A DNA stretch of 64,000 nucleotides from Oreohelix idahoensis (taxonomy: Eukaryota; Mollusca; Gastropoda; Stylommatophora; Oreohelicidae): contig JAMPIV010017565.1 in NCBI GenBank assembly GCA_024509875.1, forward strand, positions 34,207 to 98,206, read 5' to 3'. The notes beneath the pieces are model-generated. The model was not told the origin of the DNA. It saw only the letters and a program-made list of their open reading frames with translations, and ran no database searches. The translations under genes were made by a program, and so were the position numbers. Positions 11,400-23,730 of this stretch are shown here, in pieces. The first letter of the stretch is position 1. Every line of letters starts with the position of its first letter.

Positions 11400-13980
11400 A
11401 TGTTATAAAAATATATATGTGTAATTCCTGTGTATACGCATTGGGAACCTCACCGGTGCTACTGGGTTCGTGCACTGTGCTGATTTCCTCCTTGTGTGAT
11501 CTAAGGGAGGTGGTCGGAGCACTGATGGAGTTGTCCGTGTACAATGAAGATAGTGCTTAAAACCAAACCAAACAAACACCTTTCATTAATTCGTGTTTTC
11601 ACGTTTGATTAGCGAAGCGACTAGACGCATAGGCAGACAGCTGTGGTTAACATAGACAGAATGGCAGAGTACAGACGCACACATATATTGACTTATAGAT
11701 AGAAAAACAAAGGTACATACCGATATGTACAGATGTAATTAAATGGTTTTTATAAAAGGATGTGTAGATTGGTAGAGAGCCTGATAAACAGATAGGTAGA
11801 TGATTGGATAGATACATAAGCAGAGACACAGACAGACGGAAGGATGAGTGGATGGATAGATGGATGGATGAGATGGGATGGTATAGGATGATGGTGGATG
11901 GAGATGGTATACACACACAATTATGTGACGAATACGCACAGACGTGAAAACTATGGGTAATAGATATGGGTATGGGTTTGACCAACACATTAAGTTAAGT
12001 TTTTGTTTAGTTTATTATCAATTAAACTTGACAACATTGAACATATATATATATCAAAAAATCATATTACAGACATGGGAAAATAATCCCATAAATGCCC
12101 TCCCCTCTTGTGAAGAAAGAAAGATCCCCAAAAGAAGTTAATAACTCAAAAGGTCAAAGGTTAGCATTAGGGTATGGAATATTCAGTAAAGAAAAAAGAA
12201 TAAGTTCCTAGTTAAGCTATCCCGTAAATACTCAGTTCAGTGAGATAAAAAAAATAATAGTATAATGATTGTACCAAAGGCAAATACTTTTCTATCTCTC
12301 TGTCGTTCAATCTGTCATTCTGTGGCAACAAACGTACTCGCTTACCCAGTACTTGGCGTAGGTATCTCTTGGGAAAAAAAACCCACTAACAATAGTATGA
12401 ACTATCGTGTCAGATTGGTTGCCAAATCTGGCCCCAGACTAGCCTTGGTACTTAATAATAATGTCAAGGTAATCGCCAAAATTGGTGCTTTAATTGTTTT
12501 CCTAGATGAGTCCTGTATCACCGCATATAGTGGTTGAAGTAAGGCGTATTCGGGACTGCCACAGTCATAGAAAGAAAAAATAGTTCTTGTATTGTCCAAC
12601 CTCTGGTTGTTGAGACAACTGTTACGTTATGCACACTGGAAATGATAAATCCTATCGGCTTTTCTCTGAGTTGAGTGCCGGTTATGAAAAACAGCGAATT
12701 CCCCTGGGTATAATCCACTTGGGAAACCGTATGTCATAGGTCGAGTAAACTGTTATATATTTTGCCACAGCGGGCTGATAAAATTGGACAGAAAAAAATC
12801 TGGTATTTTGCAAGTCCAGTTTAAAATTAGTCTTATTGTTTATAGTTTGGCCTCTCTCATGAATGAAGAAAGTGGACAGCACAGGTCAAAACCGAAGACC
12901 CAATAATAACAATAATGTCACTGGTAGCCTATAAGACCGCTGGTTCGCTGGTTTTTTGATCGAGCCTAAATTAGGAAGAAACAAAACGTTTAACCTAAAA
13001 TGACAACACTATGCTATCACGCGTAAGGTGATCTCTGATTCTCTCCGTCCTCTAATTAACTTAAAAGGCACACGGTATCTTAGTCTAACCTATCGCGCTT
13101 CGCTTCAGCGGGTCCGGTTGGGTTTTAGGTATGCGCCTTTCCCCTCCCGCCCAGTAAAACACTCAGTGCACCATATCAGGGTTAATTTAATTAATACTCC
13201 TTTAACACATATCGCTGGTCATTACTAGCTATTTGATGGTTGGCGTCTATCGTTTTAACACGTGATATATACACTAGTCATTAAAAAAATTTAAACACAA
13301 CGAAATATAATGCGGGTACTACTCTGTCACGTTTAACATTATACTTAAGTCCTCGAAAAATGGTTAATGGATTTTACTTTACTTAACCACTGGTAAGAGA
13401 ATATCTGCGCGTTTTGCTATTTCGCTAGTCTTAACGCTCGGGAATAGCAGTGAATAAAATGGTAAAACTTTTAACACATTTAATACTTAAGCACAACTAA
13501 AATATTACCACAATCAGAAATTTAAATCCCCATGGGACAATTTAACACAGTTAGCGAATAAAATGGTTCCTAGTCTGGCGTGTTTAGATTCATCCAAAAT
13601 TTCTGATAGACTGATAACTGACTCAGGAGAGACGGCAGAATATATACAGAGTTTAGTGTGATATCTCTGAAAGATGGCAAAAGTCACACCTAGGACGTTT
13701 TCAGGAGAAATCGCGAGCTTGGCTTCACGAGATAAAAGATTCTACGGTTCGCTCCCCCGCTTATGCCGAACGGCATCAGAGAACCGTCTCTTGCGAGCGG
13801 ACCGTCTTGATTATCTCCCCTTTATTTTAGATCAAATGCTTAATTAAACAAACCGTTAGCGCAAGAAAGACAGAAAAAAATAGGCGTGGCTAAAATGTCA
13901 GTCCACAGACAGCGCGTTGCGTGGGTTTTCTTCGTAGCAAAACGTACGCTAATGAGGAGCAAAGGTGGACGGATTTATGT
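11400..13980. other. Intergenic stretch, no supportable gene
   Basis: The region holds a small GGAT/GATG-rich simple repeat (about 11.83-11.90 kb), several short unrelated open frames in AT-rich DNA, and a nested hairpin near 13.77 kb. The short ORFs show no domain, no signal and no conservation within the window. I see nothing that supports a gene. Confidence 0.6.
13752..13796. other. Nested inverted repeat
   Basis: An inner perfect hairpin ATGCCG-AA-CGGCAT lies inside outer arms ACGGTTC and GAACCGT. The element is GC-rich within AT-rich surroundings. It could be a remnant of a transposon or of a structured RNA. No flanking duplication was found. Confidence 0.5.
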
Positions 13981-13984
13981 AGTC

Positions 13985-15540
13985 TATTTACATATACGCG
14001 TCACAATAGTATATGGATGGATGAATAGTATTTGATAGGATATGATGTGGATAGAATAGGGCAGGACAGGACGTAGACGAATAGAGTGATAGATGGACAG
14101 GATAGGATATATTTGGATCGATAGGATATGGACGGGTGTATTAATATGATATGAATGGATGAATAGGATTTGATATGGATGCATGGATAGGATATGGATG
14201 GGATAAGATATGGATATACGGGTGGATAGAATATGATATGGATGGATAGGTCAGATAGAGCAGGATATGATAAGATATGAATGGATGGATGGAGAGGATA
14301 GGATATGAATCGATGGATAGAATAAGATATGAATGGATGAATGGGATAGGATAGCATATGGATGGATGGGATAGGATGTCGATGGATGGATGGATGGATA
14401 GATGAGTGATTTTATTGGTGGATGGGTGGACAGGATATGATATGGATGTATGGCTAGATAGAATAGGATGTGAATGGACGGATGTAATAGGATATGATAA
14501 GAATGGATGGATGGATGGATAGAATATGATATGAATGGATGGACGAGTGTATTGATGTTTGGATGGATATATTGATGGATGGATATGATAGAATCTGGAT
14601 GGATTGGTGGATATTTATGTGGATGGGTGGATGGACGAGCGGATAGGATAGGATATGGATGGGTGTATTTGTGCATGGATGAATGGATAGGATAGAATAT
14701 GGATGGAGAGATGGGCGGATGGATGGGAGGATAGGAAAGGAGATGAATGGGATAGGATAGGGATCGATAGATGGATGTATTGGTGGATGGATGGATAGAT
14801 GAGTGAATGGATGGATAGGATAGGATATGGATTGATGGATGGGATAGGATAGGATATAGTTGGATGGATAGATAGATGGGTGCGTTTATTGGTGGATGGG
14901 TGGACAGGATAGGATATGGATGTATTTGTGGATAGAAAAGAATGTGAATGGATGGACAGATGGGATATATTACGATATGAATGGATAGTATAGGATATGA
15001 AAGGATGTATGTATTGGTGGATCAATGGATGTATATGATAGAATATGGATGGATAAATTGATGGATGGGTGGATATGATACGGATGAATGGGTGGATGAA
15101 TGGGTGGATGGATGGGTGGATAGAATAGAATATGGATGAGTTTATTGATGCATGGACGGATGGATGGATAGAATAGAATATGGATGGATAGATGGGCGGA
15201 TAGATGGGTTGATAGGATAGGAGATGGATGGATGAATAGGATAGGATAGAGATTGATAAATGTATGTATTGGCGGATGGACGGATTGATGGGTGGATGGA
15301 TGGGTGGATAGGAAAGGATATGGATGGAGGAATAGGATAGGATATGGATGGATTGATGGATAGATATGGAGAAATAGGACTGGATATCGATGGGTAGGAT
15401 AGGATATAGATGGATGGATAGGATAGAATTTGGATCGATGGATCGGTCGGTTTGTGGATGGATGGATGGTTAGGATCGCATAAGATAGAATATGGATGGG
15501 TGGATGGAAGGGTTGTTGTGGGTTGATGGATGTGTGGATC
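13985..15540. repeat. Degenerate GGAT/GATA simple-sequence array
   Basis: About 1.5 kb of GGATGGAT, ATAGGATAGGATATGG and related words without a fixed period. Because the motif is nearly free of one-strand stops, several long Ile/His/Pro/Ser-rich frames appear on the minus strand; they are by-products. The array grades into the GGTT/GGTC block to its right. Confidence 0.9.
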
Positions 15541-15872
15541 GATATGTGGGTGAGTGGGTTGGTTCGTGAGTGGGAATAGAGTTTTGAATGGGCGGATGGT
15601 TGGTTGGTAGGTTATTTGGTTGGTTGGGCTGTTTCGTGGTTGAGTGACGCGGTTGGTTTGTTGGGATTGTGGGGTATGTGTGGATTTGGTTGGGTATATG
15701 TAGGTTGGTTGGTGAGTCTGTTGATTGGATTGGCTGGGTATGTGTGCATAGGTTGATCGGTTGGTTGGTCGGTTGGTCGGTCGGTCGGTTGGTTGGTTGG
15801 TTGGTCGGTCGGTTGGTCGGTCGGTCGGTCGGTCGGTCGGTCGGTTGGTTGTTTGGTTGGTCGCTTGGTTAG
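15541..15872. repeat. GGTT/GGTC simple-sequence array
   Basis: Tetranucleotide GGTT and GGTC units, purest at 15748-15856, with the strand complement encoding Thr-Asp-Arg-Pro repeats. It borders the GGAT array, suggesting a shared origin by slippage and point mutation from GGAT to GGTT to GGTC. It is not a canonical telomere repeat. Confidence 0.85.
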
Positions 15873-16437
15873 TTAATTTGTCATTGAATGGATAAATCGA
15901 CATTTCCCTCTCCCGTTTATTAGAATTCAGGAGTTGTCTAACTTAGACATTTGTACAATATAACAGTGTTATTACATCACACAATTACTCAACTTTATTG
16001 ATGCGATTATAACCTTAATTGAACCACTAATTTTATTATATAATACTGCTTTAAGTATTAAATCTCACACCATTATTCTAAGTTACAGTTTTTCAGTAGC
16101 AGCAAATGAACTGTTACATAATTAATACAATTTATATTGCATCTAAACCAAAATTTTCTTTCTCTTGTTTCAGGATGGTTACGTGCAGACTGAATTTTGC
16201 CGCAGACACGCGTCAATATTTTGTGTACAATTTTTAGTAACGATGTGAGCTCTTTTGGAAAAAAAGTGTTACTGATTAATATGTGCACATTCTGGATTAT
16301 ACTGTCGGGAAGGCAAGGCTTTTAGGAGAGAGCGAAAATATATTTCTCAGCTGAACTAAATATACCCATCCCGATTTCTACACACTAGGTGATATTAGCT
16401 ATCCAGGCTAACCAGATTTCTTGTCTTGTCTTCGACC

Positions 16438-17826
16438 ATGGCCGAGAAGTATGTACCAGTGAGTCCTTGTTTTAATGACACCTTTAACCTAACGGTGTAC
16501 TCACAAGTGTTCCGTTGCTCAAAACTAGAATTTAACATTTCCACCTGCTTGCCCATGCAGACTCCAGAAGAGATCAACACCATTGAGATGCTGTGCGGTA
16601 CCGCAGACGTTATATGGGTCGCCGGGTTCTGGTTTTCTGTGATATCAGGCATCGTAGGAAATGGACTCGCCATCTTGACTATAGCTTCCTTACCTACATC
16701 GACAGCAACTTTCTTTGTAGGTCTTTTGGCTGCGTCAGATCTCATTGCCATCTGCATTCAGGTTGTCGTACAATTTCTGGACAAATACCGGATGTATTCC
16801 CGGGTATCAGCCTCATGGGAACTCTCAGTAATGTTATACGACACGAGCGCCTCCTATTCCAACTGGCTGTTGGTGTTAATCTGTCTGGAGATATTTTACT
16901 GTGCGCTTTCCGCTTCACAAAAGTTATTACTTCACACTTACACACGCTAAAGTTAGCGCTGTTGTCTTAGCTCTCTTCATCTTGGCTATTTACAACAGCG
17001 CCACCTGGACTATTGGATACAACAACTTAAAGATGTATAAGATCAGAAATTTGTTTTACGCCGGACTACCTTTGGCATTTATCCTTGTTATTATCGGTCT
17101 TATTTCGTACCAGCTTAGGAGGATACACAGAGACAGGCAATCTCTCAACGGCCGTGTTCATTCCAGAGTAGGTCTGTCTTCAATGGATGATCAACAGACC
17201 ACAGGATCGAGCACAAATAGGAATCCCAACACGTCACCGCTTCAAGAGATTGCCCGGCTGGAGAACAGTATCACCGTAATGATGCTAGTGGCTGCAGTGT
17301 GTTTTTCTGTACTGACCATCCCAAACTGTATTCTCTTCTACACATACCTTAACTCGGCTGTCTCCTGGAACACGCCAGTTCTCAGAGCACGATGGCACCT
17401 GTTTCAGAAGCTTTCCCAAGTTTTGACATTCCTCAACCTTTCTGTTAACTTTGTCCTCTACTTCCTGAGCGCGAAGAAGTTCAGAACGCAGTTGGTCAAA
17501 GTCATATTCTCAAGGCCATGGTTTTTAAGACGGAGTCAGAGCCAGGCTAATCAACCTTTTAACACAATAACAGTAAGGCAGATAGCAGTCACCAGGTGTT
17601 AAATGGAGACTATCTGGCTTTTCGCCACGCCAGTGATATCAGTCCTAATCACACAGAACAAAACATTTCTAGCGAGAGTATAATGGACGGTATTCCCCTA
17701 GAGTCTCTGGTTGAGACTACAACTCTTGACGGACATTTACCTGAAGACGCCGCTAGTAAGGAAATATATGACAGTTACCCAGCTTTGCGCGCGGAGCTGT
17801 ATGGGAGCTTAGCTTCAAGAGTGTGA
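16438..17826 (+). pseudogene. Rhodopsin-like (class A) GPCR, frameshifted single-exon gene
   Basis: The ATG at 16438 has a good context (GACCATGG). The N-terminus carries several N-glycosylation sites (NDT, NLT, NIS). TM1 holds the GN motif (SGIVGNGLAILT) and TM2 holds LLAASD. A TM3-like segment ends at LICLEIFYC, where the E/D-R-Y/F arginine should be: the codon reads ATA (Ile). Near 16898 the frame changes, apparently by loss of a GT from a GTGTG run, and TM4-TM7 continue in another frame to the stop at 17602. TM6 has IPN and TM7 has a degenerate NLSVNFVLYFLSAKKFR. From 17596 an open 76-codon tail resumes in the first frame to the stop at 17826, with a poly(A) signal about 105 bp later. It resembles invertebrate peptide-type receptors. 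The ligand is unknown. It is either a recent pseudogene or a gene with assembly errors. Confidence 0.85.
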
Positions 17827-17931
17827 AGCTCCATTCAGCTCTATCACTTTGTAAATGAGATCATAACATCACAATCGGATTAGACAAATCCACTGTTGGA
17901 ATTATCTGCTCAAAAACTTCCATTATAAGAG

Positions 17932-17937
17932 AATAAA
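17932..17937 (+). terminator. Poly(A) signal AATAAA of the GPCR
   Basis: A canonical AATAAA lies about 105 bp after the last possible stop of the GPCR. Its position supports 17826, not 17602, as the original end of the coding region. Confidence 0.6.
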
Positions 17938-17971
17938 GACTCAACAGAGCATTCTTTATTGTGGTTTAGTT

Positions 17972-18226
17972 TTAACTAGCTGTAATTTTCATTACTTTCA
18001 AGAACACGTCTTCGATGCCATGTGTAGGGTCTGGATCCTGTTTGTGTTTTTCCAGCTGTGATAGTTCGTTAGTTGTCAAGCTAATTGATTCAATGAACGT
18101 TGTACAAAAACCAGAGTTCTGAGTTGTTGATTCGTTATCAGGGAGGTTGCTACAAAGCCCAGTTTGTAGAAATTCCTGGACAGAAAACTGAACAACTGAA
18201 GTAATATCGTTGCTCAATGGCTTCAT
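17972..18226 (-). CDS. Small hypothetical protein, possibly a terminal exon
   Basis: An 84-codon frame on the minus strand, rich in Ser/Thr and acidic residues, with no recognised domain. It ends TAA at 17972 and is followed 12 nt later by AATAAA on the minus strand (17955-17960), so it converges tail to tail with the GPCR. That could make it the last exon of a minus-strand gene, or a transposon relic. I do not recognise it. The upstream side is soon occupied by the minisatellite. Confidence 0.25.
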   Translation of the reverse strand: MKPLSNDITSVVQFSVQEFLQTGLCSNLPDNESTTQNSGFCTTFIESISLTTNELSQLEKHKQDPDPTHGIEDVFLKVMKITAS

Positions 18227-18599
18227 TAGTACTGACTCGTGATTTTGTTCTTTGGTTTTTGCTGAATCTTCAATTGCTGAATTCTATGTTTATTGTATCG
18301 TTGTATGTCATCTAATTTGTAAAGAACTCTATATGGCCATATCAACATAAGTCATGGTTTAATATTAGATAAATCCGTTCGTGATCGTATATGGCACAGC
18401 TGCGTACAAATGCAGACGCCGAAAATATTACCTATAATTCCTTTAGTTTTCTCATGTTATATGAAATACAAGCTAAGAAGTTTGAAGTTACATGAAATTG
18501 TGTTTACATAATATTGTGTTTATACTTTATGAAAATAAATTAAATTTATCTTAAACAATGTTAACGATGTTAAGAAACTAGATAAATACCAAGGAAACA

Positions 18600-21140
18600 A
18601 AAAACGTAAGTAGCAGACGTCTGATAGAACAGAAAGTGGGAAATAGATGTCTGATGGAGCAGAGAAAAGTGAATAGCAGATGTCTGCTGGAGCAAAAAAG
18701 TGGGGAATAGATGTCTGATGGAGCAGAAAGTGAGTAGCAGACGTCTGATGGAGCAGAAAGTGGGGAGTAGACGTCTGGTGAAGCAGAAAGATGAGCAGAC
18801 GTCTGGTGGAGCAGGTAGTGAGGAGTAGACGTCTGATGGAGTAGAAATTGCGGAGCCGAAGTAAACAGGAACAACAAAGGAGGAACGGATGTCTGATGGT
18901 AAAGGAAGTTAGGAACAGATATCTGACGGTACCGGAAGTTGGGAACAAACGTCTGATGGTACATGAAGTTGGAAACAGATGTCTGGTGATACAGGAAGCA
19001 AGGAACAAACGTCTGATGGTACATGAAGTAGGGAACAAATGTCTGATGGTGCAAGAGGGGGAACAGATGTCTGATGGTACTGGAAGTAGGGAACAGATGG
19101 GTGATGATACAGGAAGTAGGAAACAAATGTGTGATGATACAGGTAGTAGGGAACAGATGTGTGATGATACAGGAGTAGCAGATGTTGTGAACAGGAGTAG
19201 GGAAACATGTGTGATGATACAGAGGAGTAGGGAACATGTGTGATGTGGGAACAGATGATACAGGAGTAGGGAAGCAAAGGGAACAGTAGTGGGGAACAGT
19301 GTGATGATACAGGAGGGAACAAAGGTGAACAGAGTAGGGAACAGATATGTGATGATACAGGAAACAGGGAACAAATGTGTGATGGTACAAGAGGGAGAAC
19401 AGATGTCTAATGGTACAGGAAGTAGGGAACAAATGTGTGATGATACAGGAACAGATTATGTGATTGATACAGGAAACAGGGAACAAATGTGTGATGATAA
19501 AGGACGCAGGAAACAAATGTGTAATGATCCCGCAGTAGGGCACAGATGTGTGATGATACAGGAAGTAGGGAACAAATGTGCAAGAGGGGGAACATATGTC
19601 TAATGGTACAGGAAGTAGGAACAAATGTGTGATGATACAGGTAGTGGGGAACAGATGTGTGTGATGACAGGACGCAGGAAACAAATGTGTAATGATACAG
19701 GAGTAGGGAACAAATGTGTGATGGATGGTGCAAGAGGGGAGAACAACAGATGTCTGGGATGGTACAGGGAGTAGGGAACAAATGTGTGATGATACAGGTA
19801 GTGGGGAGCAGATGTGTGATGATACAGGATTAGGGAACAAATGTGTGATGGTGCAAGAGGGAGAACAGATGTCTGATGGTACAGGAGGTTAGGAACAGAT
19901 GTTTGATAGTACTGGAAGTTGGTAACAGATGTGTGATGATACAGGAAGTAGGGAACAAATGTGTGATGTTGCAAGAGGGGAAACAGATGTCTGATGGCAC
20001 AGGAATTGGGGAACAAATGTGTGATGATACAGGAGTAAGGAACAAATGTATGATGGCGCAAGAGGGAGAACAGATGTCTGATGGTACAGGAAGTAGGGAA
20101 CAAATGTGTGATGGTGCAAGAGGGAAAACAGATGTCTGATTGTACAGGAAGTAGGGAACAAATGTGTGATGGTACAAGAGGGAGAACAGATGTCTAATGG
20201 TACAGGAAGTAGGGAACAAATGTGTGATGGTGCAAGAGGGAGAACAGATGTCTGATGGTACAGGAAGTAGGGAACAAATGTGTGATGGTGCAAGAGGGAG
20301 AACAGATGTCTAATGGTACAGGAAGTAGGGAACAAATGTGTGATGGTACAAGAGGGAGAACAGATGTCTGATGGTACAGGAAGTAGGGAACAAATGTGTG
20401 ATGGTGCAAGAGGGAGAACAGATGTCTGATGGTACAGGAAGTAGGGAACAAATGTGTGATGGTGCAAGAGGGAGAACAGATGTCTGATGGTACAGGAAGT
20501 AGGGAACAAATGTGTGATGGTGCAAGAGGGAGAACAGATGTCTAATGGTACAGGAAGTAGGGAACAAATGTCTGATGGTACAAGAGGGAGAACAGATGTC
20601 TAATGGTACAGGAAGTAGGGAACAAATGTGTGATGGTGCAAGAGGGAGAACAGATGTCTGATGGTACAGGAAGTAGGGAACAAATGTGTGATGGTGCAAG
20701 AGGGAGAACAGATGTCTGATGGTACAGGAAGTAGGGAACAAATGTGTGATGTTGCAAGAGGGAGAACAGATGTCTAATGGTACAGGAAGTAGGGAACAAA
20801 TGTCTGATGGTACAAATAGTTCAGGAACAAACGTCCGATGGAACTAGAAGTTGGGAACAAATGTTTGATGGTCGAAGATGTGAGAAGTAGACGTCTGATG
20901 GTACAAGATGTGAGGATTAGACGTCTAATGGTACAAGGTTTGTGAAGCAGACATTTGATAGTACAAGATGTGAGAAGCAGACGTTTAATGGTACAAAGTG
21001 TTAGGAGCAGACGTCTGATAATACCAGATGTAAGGAACAGACGTCTGATGGTACCAGAAGTAAGGAACAATCGTCTGATGGTACCAGAAGTTGGAAACAA
21101 ACATCAATGGTACAAGAAGTAAAAAAACAACCGTCTGATG
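18600..21140. repeat. Large minisatellite with 58-bp dimeric higher-order unit
   Basis: The basic unit is about 28-30 bp with the words GGTACAGGAAGTAGGGAACA and AGATGTCTGATGG. In the core (about 20.0-20.8 kb) two diverged units, one of 30 bp (GGTACAGGAAGTAG then GGAACAAATGTGTGAT) and one of 28 bp (GGTGCAAGAGG then GAGAACAGATGTCTGAT), alternate as a very regular 58-bp dimer. The flanks (18.6-19.1 and 20.8-21.1 kb) hold diverged monomers, as in satellites that expand from the centre. Long Cys/His/Leu-rich frames on the minus strand overlap in all three phases and are artefacts. Confidence 0.95.
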
Positions 21141-21673
21141 GAACACAAAGCATATTATTAAGTTATTTTGCTAGAACACGACGAAAATCTTTGTAATGGA
21201 TCTCACAGGCAGGAAAAGATAGCCGAGATAACGCACGGCACGTGCATATATGAATTAATGGCAGAAATAGGAAACGCAAAGAAAGCATGGAAAGAAAATG
21301 ATCGTGCTGGATAGGACAGGATGACCTAGAAAGATCCAACTTAAAGCCTATACTTCACCGGGAGCTGAAAGGAGAAATAGAAAAATGGTGTGGGAACAGA
21401 GGCAGACGAAAATCAGATTAATTGAATTAACTAGAGAAACTACAAAGAAGAGAAAACATCAGATGAGTTGCCATCTCCACAATGAAGGTCGGCTACAATT
21501 GATCTACAAAGTCTTATGTTTCTTGTCGTGATTGTACACTCTCGCAGAGCCTTTCCCGTCCATTTGTTGATATTATCTTACCACTTATAGCGCTGTTTTC
21601 CTCTTGCACGCGGCATTCAACATTCTCTTCTATTATGGTTTTAAACAACGTGTATATTTGTCTAACTAAGATT

Positions 21674-21930
21674 GGCCGGCATGTGGCTGTGTGGTTGACC
21701 ATTTGCTTCTCGAGGAAAAGTTGCAGGGTTCGAAAGCATACTTCGGTCTACTCAGCTGTAAATATCTAACTGGCTCTACTCTTAAGTTAGGAAAGACAAA
21801 GGCATGCAACAATGGTACCGGTCAGTTGACCAGATAAAAACTGAGACCTAGAATGGTGCAGTCTCAATCACTTCACTGCCCTATAGCAGTATCAGCCACT
21901 GAACTACCTTGACCTTTAAAGCAGATTGAA
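21674..21930 (+). repeat. Probable tRNA-derived SINE
   Basis: GGCATGTGGCTGTGTGGTTGACC is followed about 30 bp later by a B-box-like GGTTCGAAAGC. Next comes a body with TCGGTCTACTCAGCTGTAAA, a form common in tRNA-headed SINEs. The A box is poor and I did not find a clear target duplication or tail, so the boundaries are approximate. Confidence 0.45.
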
Positions 21931-22118
21931 TTCATTAATTGTCTTTTCATTTCTATCTTGTCTAGACATTTTTAAAATTTCGTTTCTTCATGTTCAATAA
22001 GATACCGGTTCAAAAAAAATCTTTAGGGCTATGGGGATATTTTAATGATTAAGAATCACAATTTAATGTGACATTTTCATTAAGGATGCAGTCATGAAGT
22101 GACCTTGCTCGTATACTC

Positions 22119-23070
22119 TCAGACGTCTACTTGAATGTTCTCAAAGAAAGCAGTAGTCAGTTTGAGGCTATTTGAATCCCCGTAGAGCTTTTCCACAAAA
22201 GGAACTGGCGTCGGCCAAATGCGCTTTGTCTGTACCGCATATAAGGGGCAACTTTGAAGCAGATGTTCAGCAGTCATTTTATCAGTGCTACAGGTACACT
22301 GATTGATAGTTCTTATCTTTAGCTTGTTGAATTGGTGGTATCTCAATCTGTTGTGGCCAGTGCGGAGTCTGAAGATTACCACTTGTTCTCTTCTGTTGAG
22401 CTGGTAGTAAGCATCATTCTGTGTGTGACCTGAATGTTCTACATTCTATTTGTTTCTGTATCTGCTGCTGATAAAACTCTTCGCCTGCTCGAAAGTTATG
22501 CTTGCATCAGGCTGAGGTAGATGTGAGCCTTCTTTTGCCATTCTGTCAGCCTCTTTATTGCCGGTGATGTTACAATGAGATGGGATCCATTGGATCACAA
22601 CACTTTTGAATCGTTGACAAAGTTTGTGAAGCAATATTCTGAGGTCATCCAGGTCTGTATTATTTTGGCTTTTCAACGTTGCAATTACTGACTGTGCATC
22701 AGTAAAGAAAGTAACTTGTCTCTCTTTGTGCTTCCTTCTGTCAATATAACATCTGCTGCAGTTTTCAAGGCCTCTGCCTCTGCTCTGAAGTTACTTGTCC
22801 AGTTGCCACTGACAGCCTTTTTTCTGCACCAGTGCTTAAGGTCAGAAAGACACCCCCACCTCAATTTTCTGTTGCATTTTTTGCGGATCCATCTGGGTAT
22901 GCATGGGTCCAGGTGTTGCGTGGGTAATGTTTCTCTATGTATTTTGTCGCTATGGATTTTCTATCTGTTGCAGTTTGGCTCTTTTTTCTTTCAATTCCAG
23001 GAATGTTTTCTATCATTTCAGGGAAACGATTTTGTTTTCAAACTGGAAGCTTGTATGCAGAGTAGATGGG
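22119..23070 (-). pseudogene. RNase H and C-terminal zinc region of a LINE (family R)
   Basis: Reading the minus strand: an RNase H start near THAYPDGSA (about 22890), TDAQSVIATLKSQ (about 22680), VVIQWIPSHCNITGNKEADRMAKEG (about 22530-22600), then a C-terminal part with FRLRTGHNRLRYHQF and a CTCSTDKMTAEHLLQSCP zinc-like motif (about 22260-22380). The end is FFENIQV. Frame breaks separate the pieces. It is the longest of three copies of this family here (others at 6.0 and 53.4 kb). No RT is attached, so it is a 3' fragment. Confidence 0.8.
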
Positions 23071-23414
23071 TGTAATAGTGGATAAAGTGACATATGACTT
23101 GTACGATGATAACAGATGATGTGATTACAGTATGGCCATCAAATTTGGACCAGCGGTTTGTTAAGGTAGTTCTGAATTGTGATGAAGTTAACTGAGACCA
23201 ATGTTTATTATAGTTTTCTTTTTCTTATTACCAGAAAAAAATAGGCTTTTCATGTCTACTTGGAGAAACTGGGTTATTGGTATAATGATATCAAAGATAT
23301 ATTTCAATGACGGCAAGAATTGCATATGTCTTTGGAATCCATAATGGATGAATTGAAAGAGGTCAATGCGCAAAGGAAACTTATTTCATAAGTTAGAAAA
23401 AAAAATAAATCCAT

Positions 23415-23690
23415 TTATTGGGGGGGCATATTATGAGAAGAGGAAAGGTGGAATATATTGTTACAACAAGTAAGATTGGAGGTAAAAAAGATAGGGGAAA
23501 ACAAAGAGATCAAATACTGGACAGTTTGACATCGTGGCATGGAAAGAAGTCAACAGCAGAATTGATCAATTGTACTGGAGACAGGAAGTTGTGGAGAGAC
23601 ATGATCTCCTACGCCACTAGGCATGGCACTTGAAGAAGAAGAATGGATGAATAATGGATGAATAATGGATGAATAATGAATAGTGCAGAA
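23415..23690 (+). mobile_element. LINE 3' end (C-terminus plus repeated tail)
   Basis: The plus strand encodes GHIMRRGKVEYIVTTSKI, KKDRGKQRDQILDSL, WHGKKSTAELI and WRDMISYATRHGT then a stop, a typical LINE C-terminus. It is followed by GAAGAAGAAGAA and four GGATGAATAAT-like tail units (about 23642-23680). Only about 70 codons remain, so it is strongly 5'-truncated. The tail ends shortly before the 30-bp minisatellite. Confidence 0.75.
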
Positions 23691-23730
23691 AACAGCCGAC
23701 AGAATTGTGAGACAAAGAAAGAATAGGATT

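Noticed and set aside
12265..13228. Several 65-90-codon frames between 12.2 and 13.3 kb
   Set aside because: No domains, overlapping on both strands, no transcription signals that I could tie to them.
15541..15872. Telomeric or subtelomeric array
   Set aside because: The motif is GGTT/GGTC, not TTAGGG-like, and unique and transposon sequence continues on both sides.
18520..20800. Long Cys/His/Leu/Pro-rich minus-strand frames that look like repeat proteins
   Set aside because: They overlap in all three phases across the 58-bp minisatellite, so openness comes from the repeat and not from selection.
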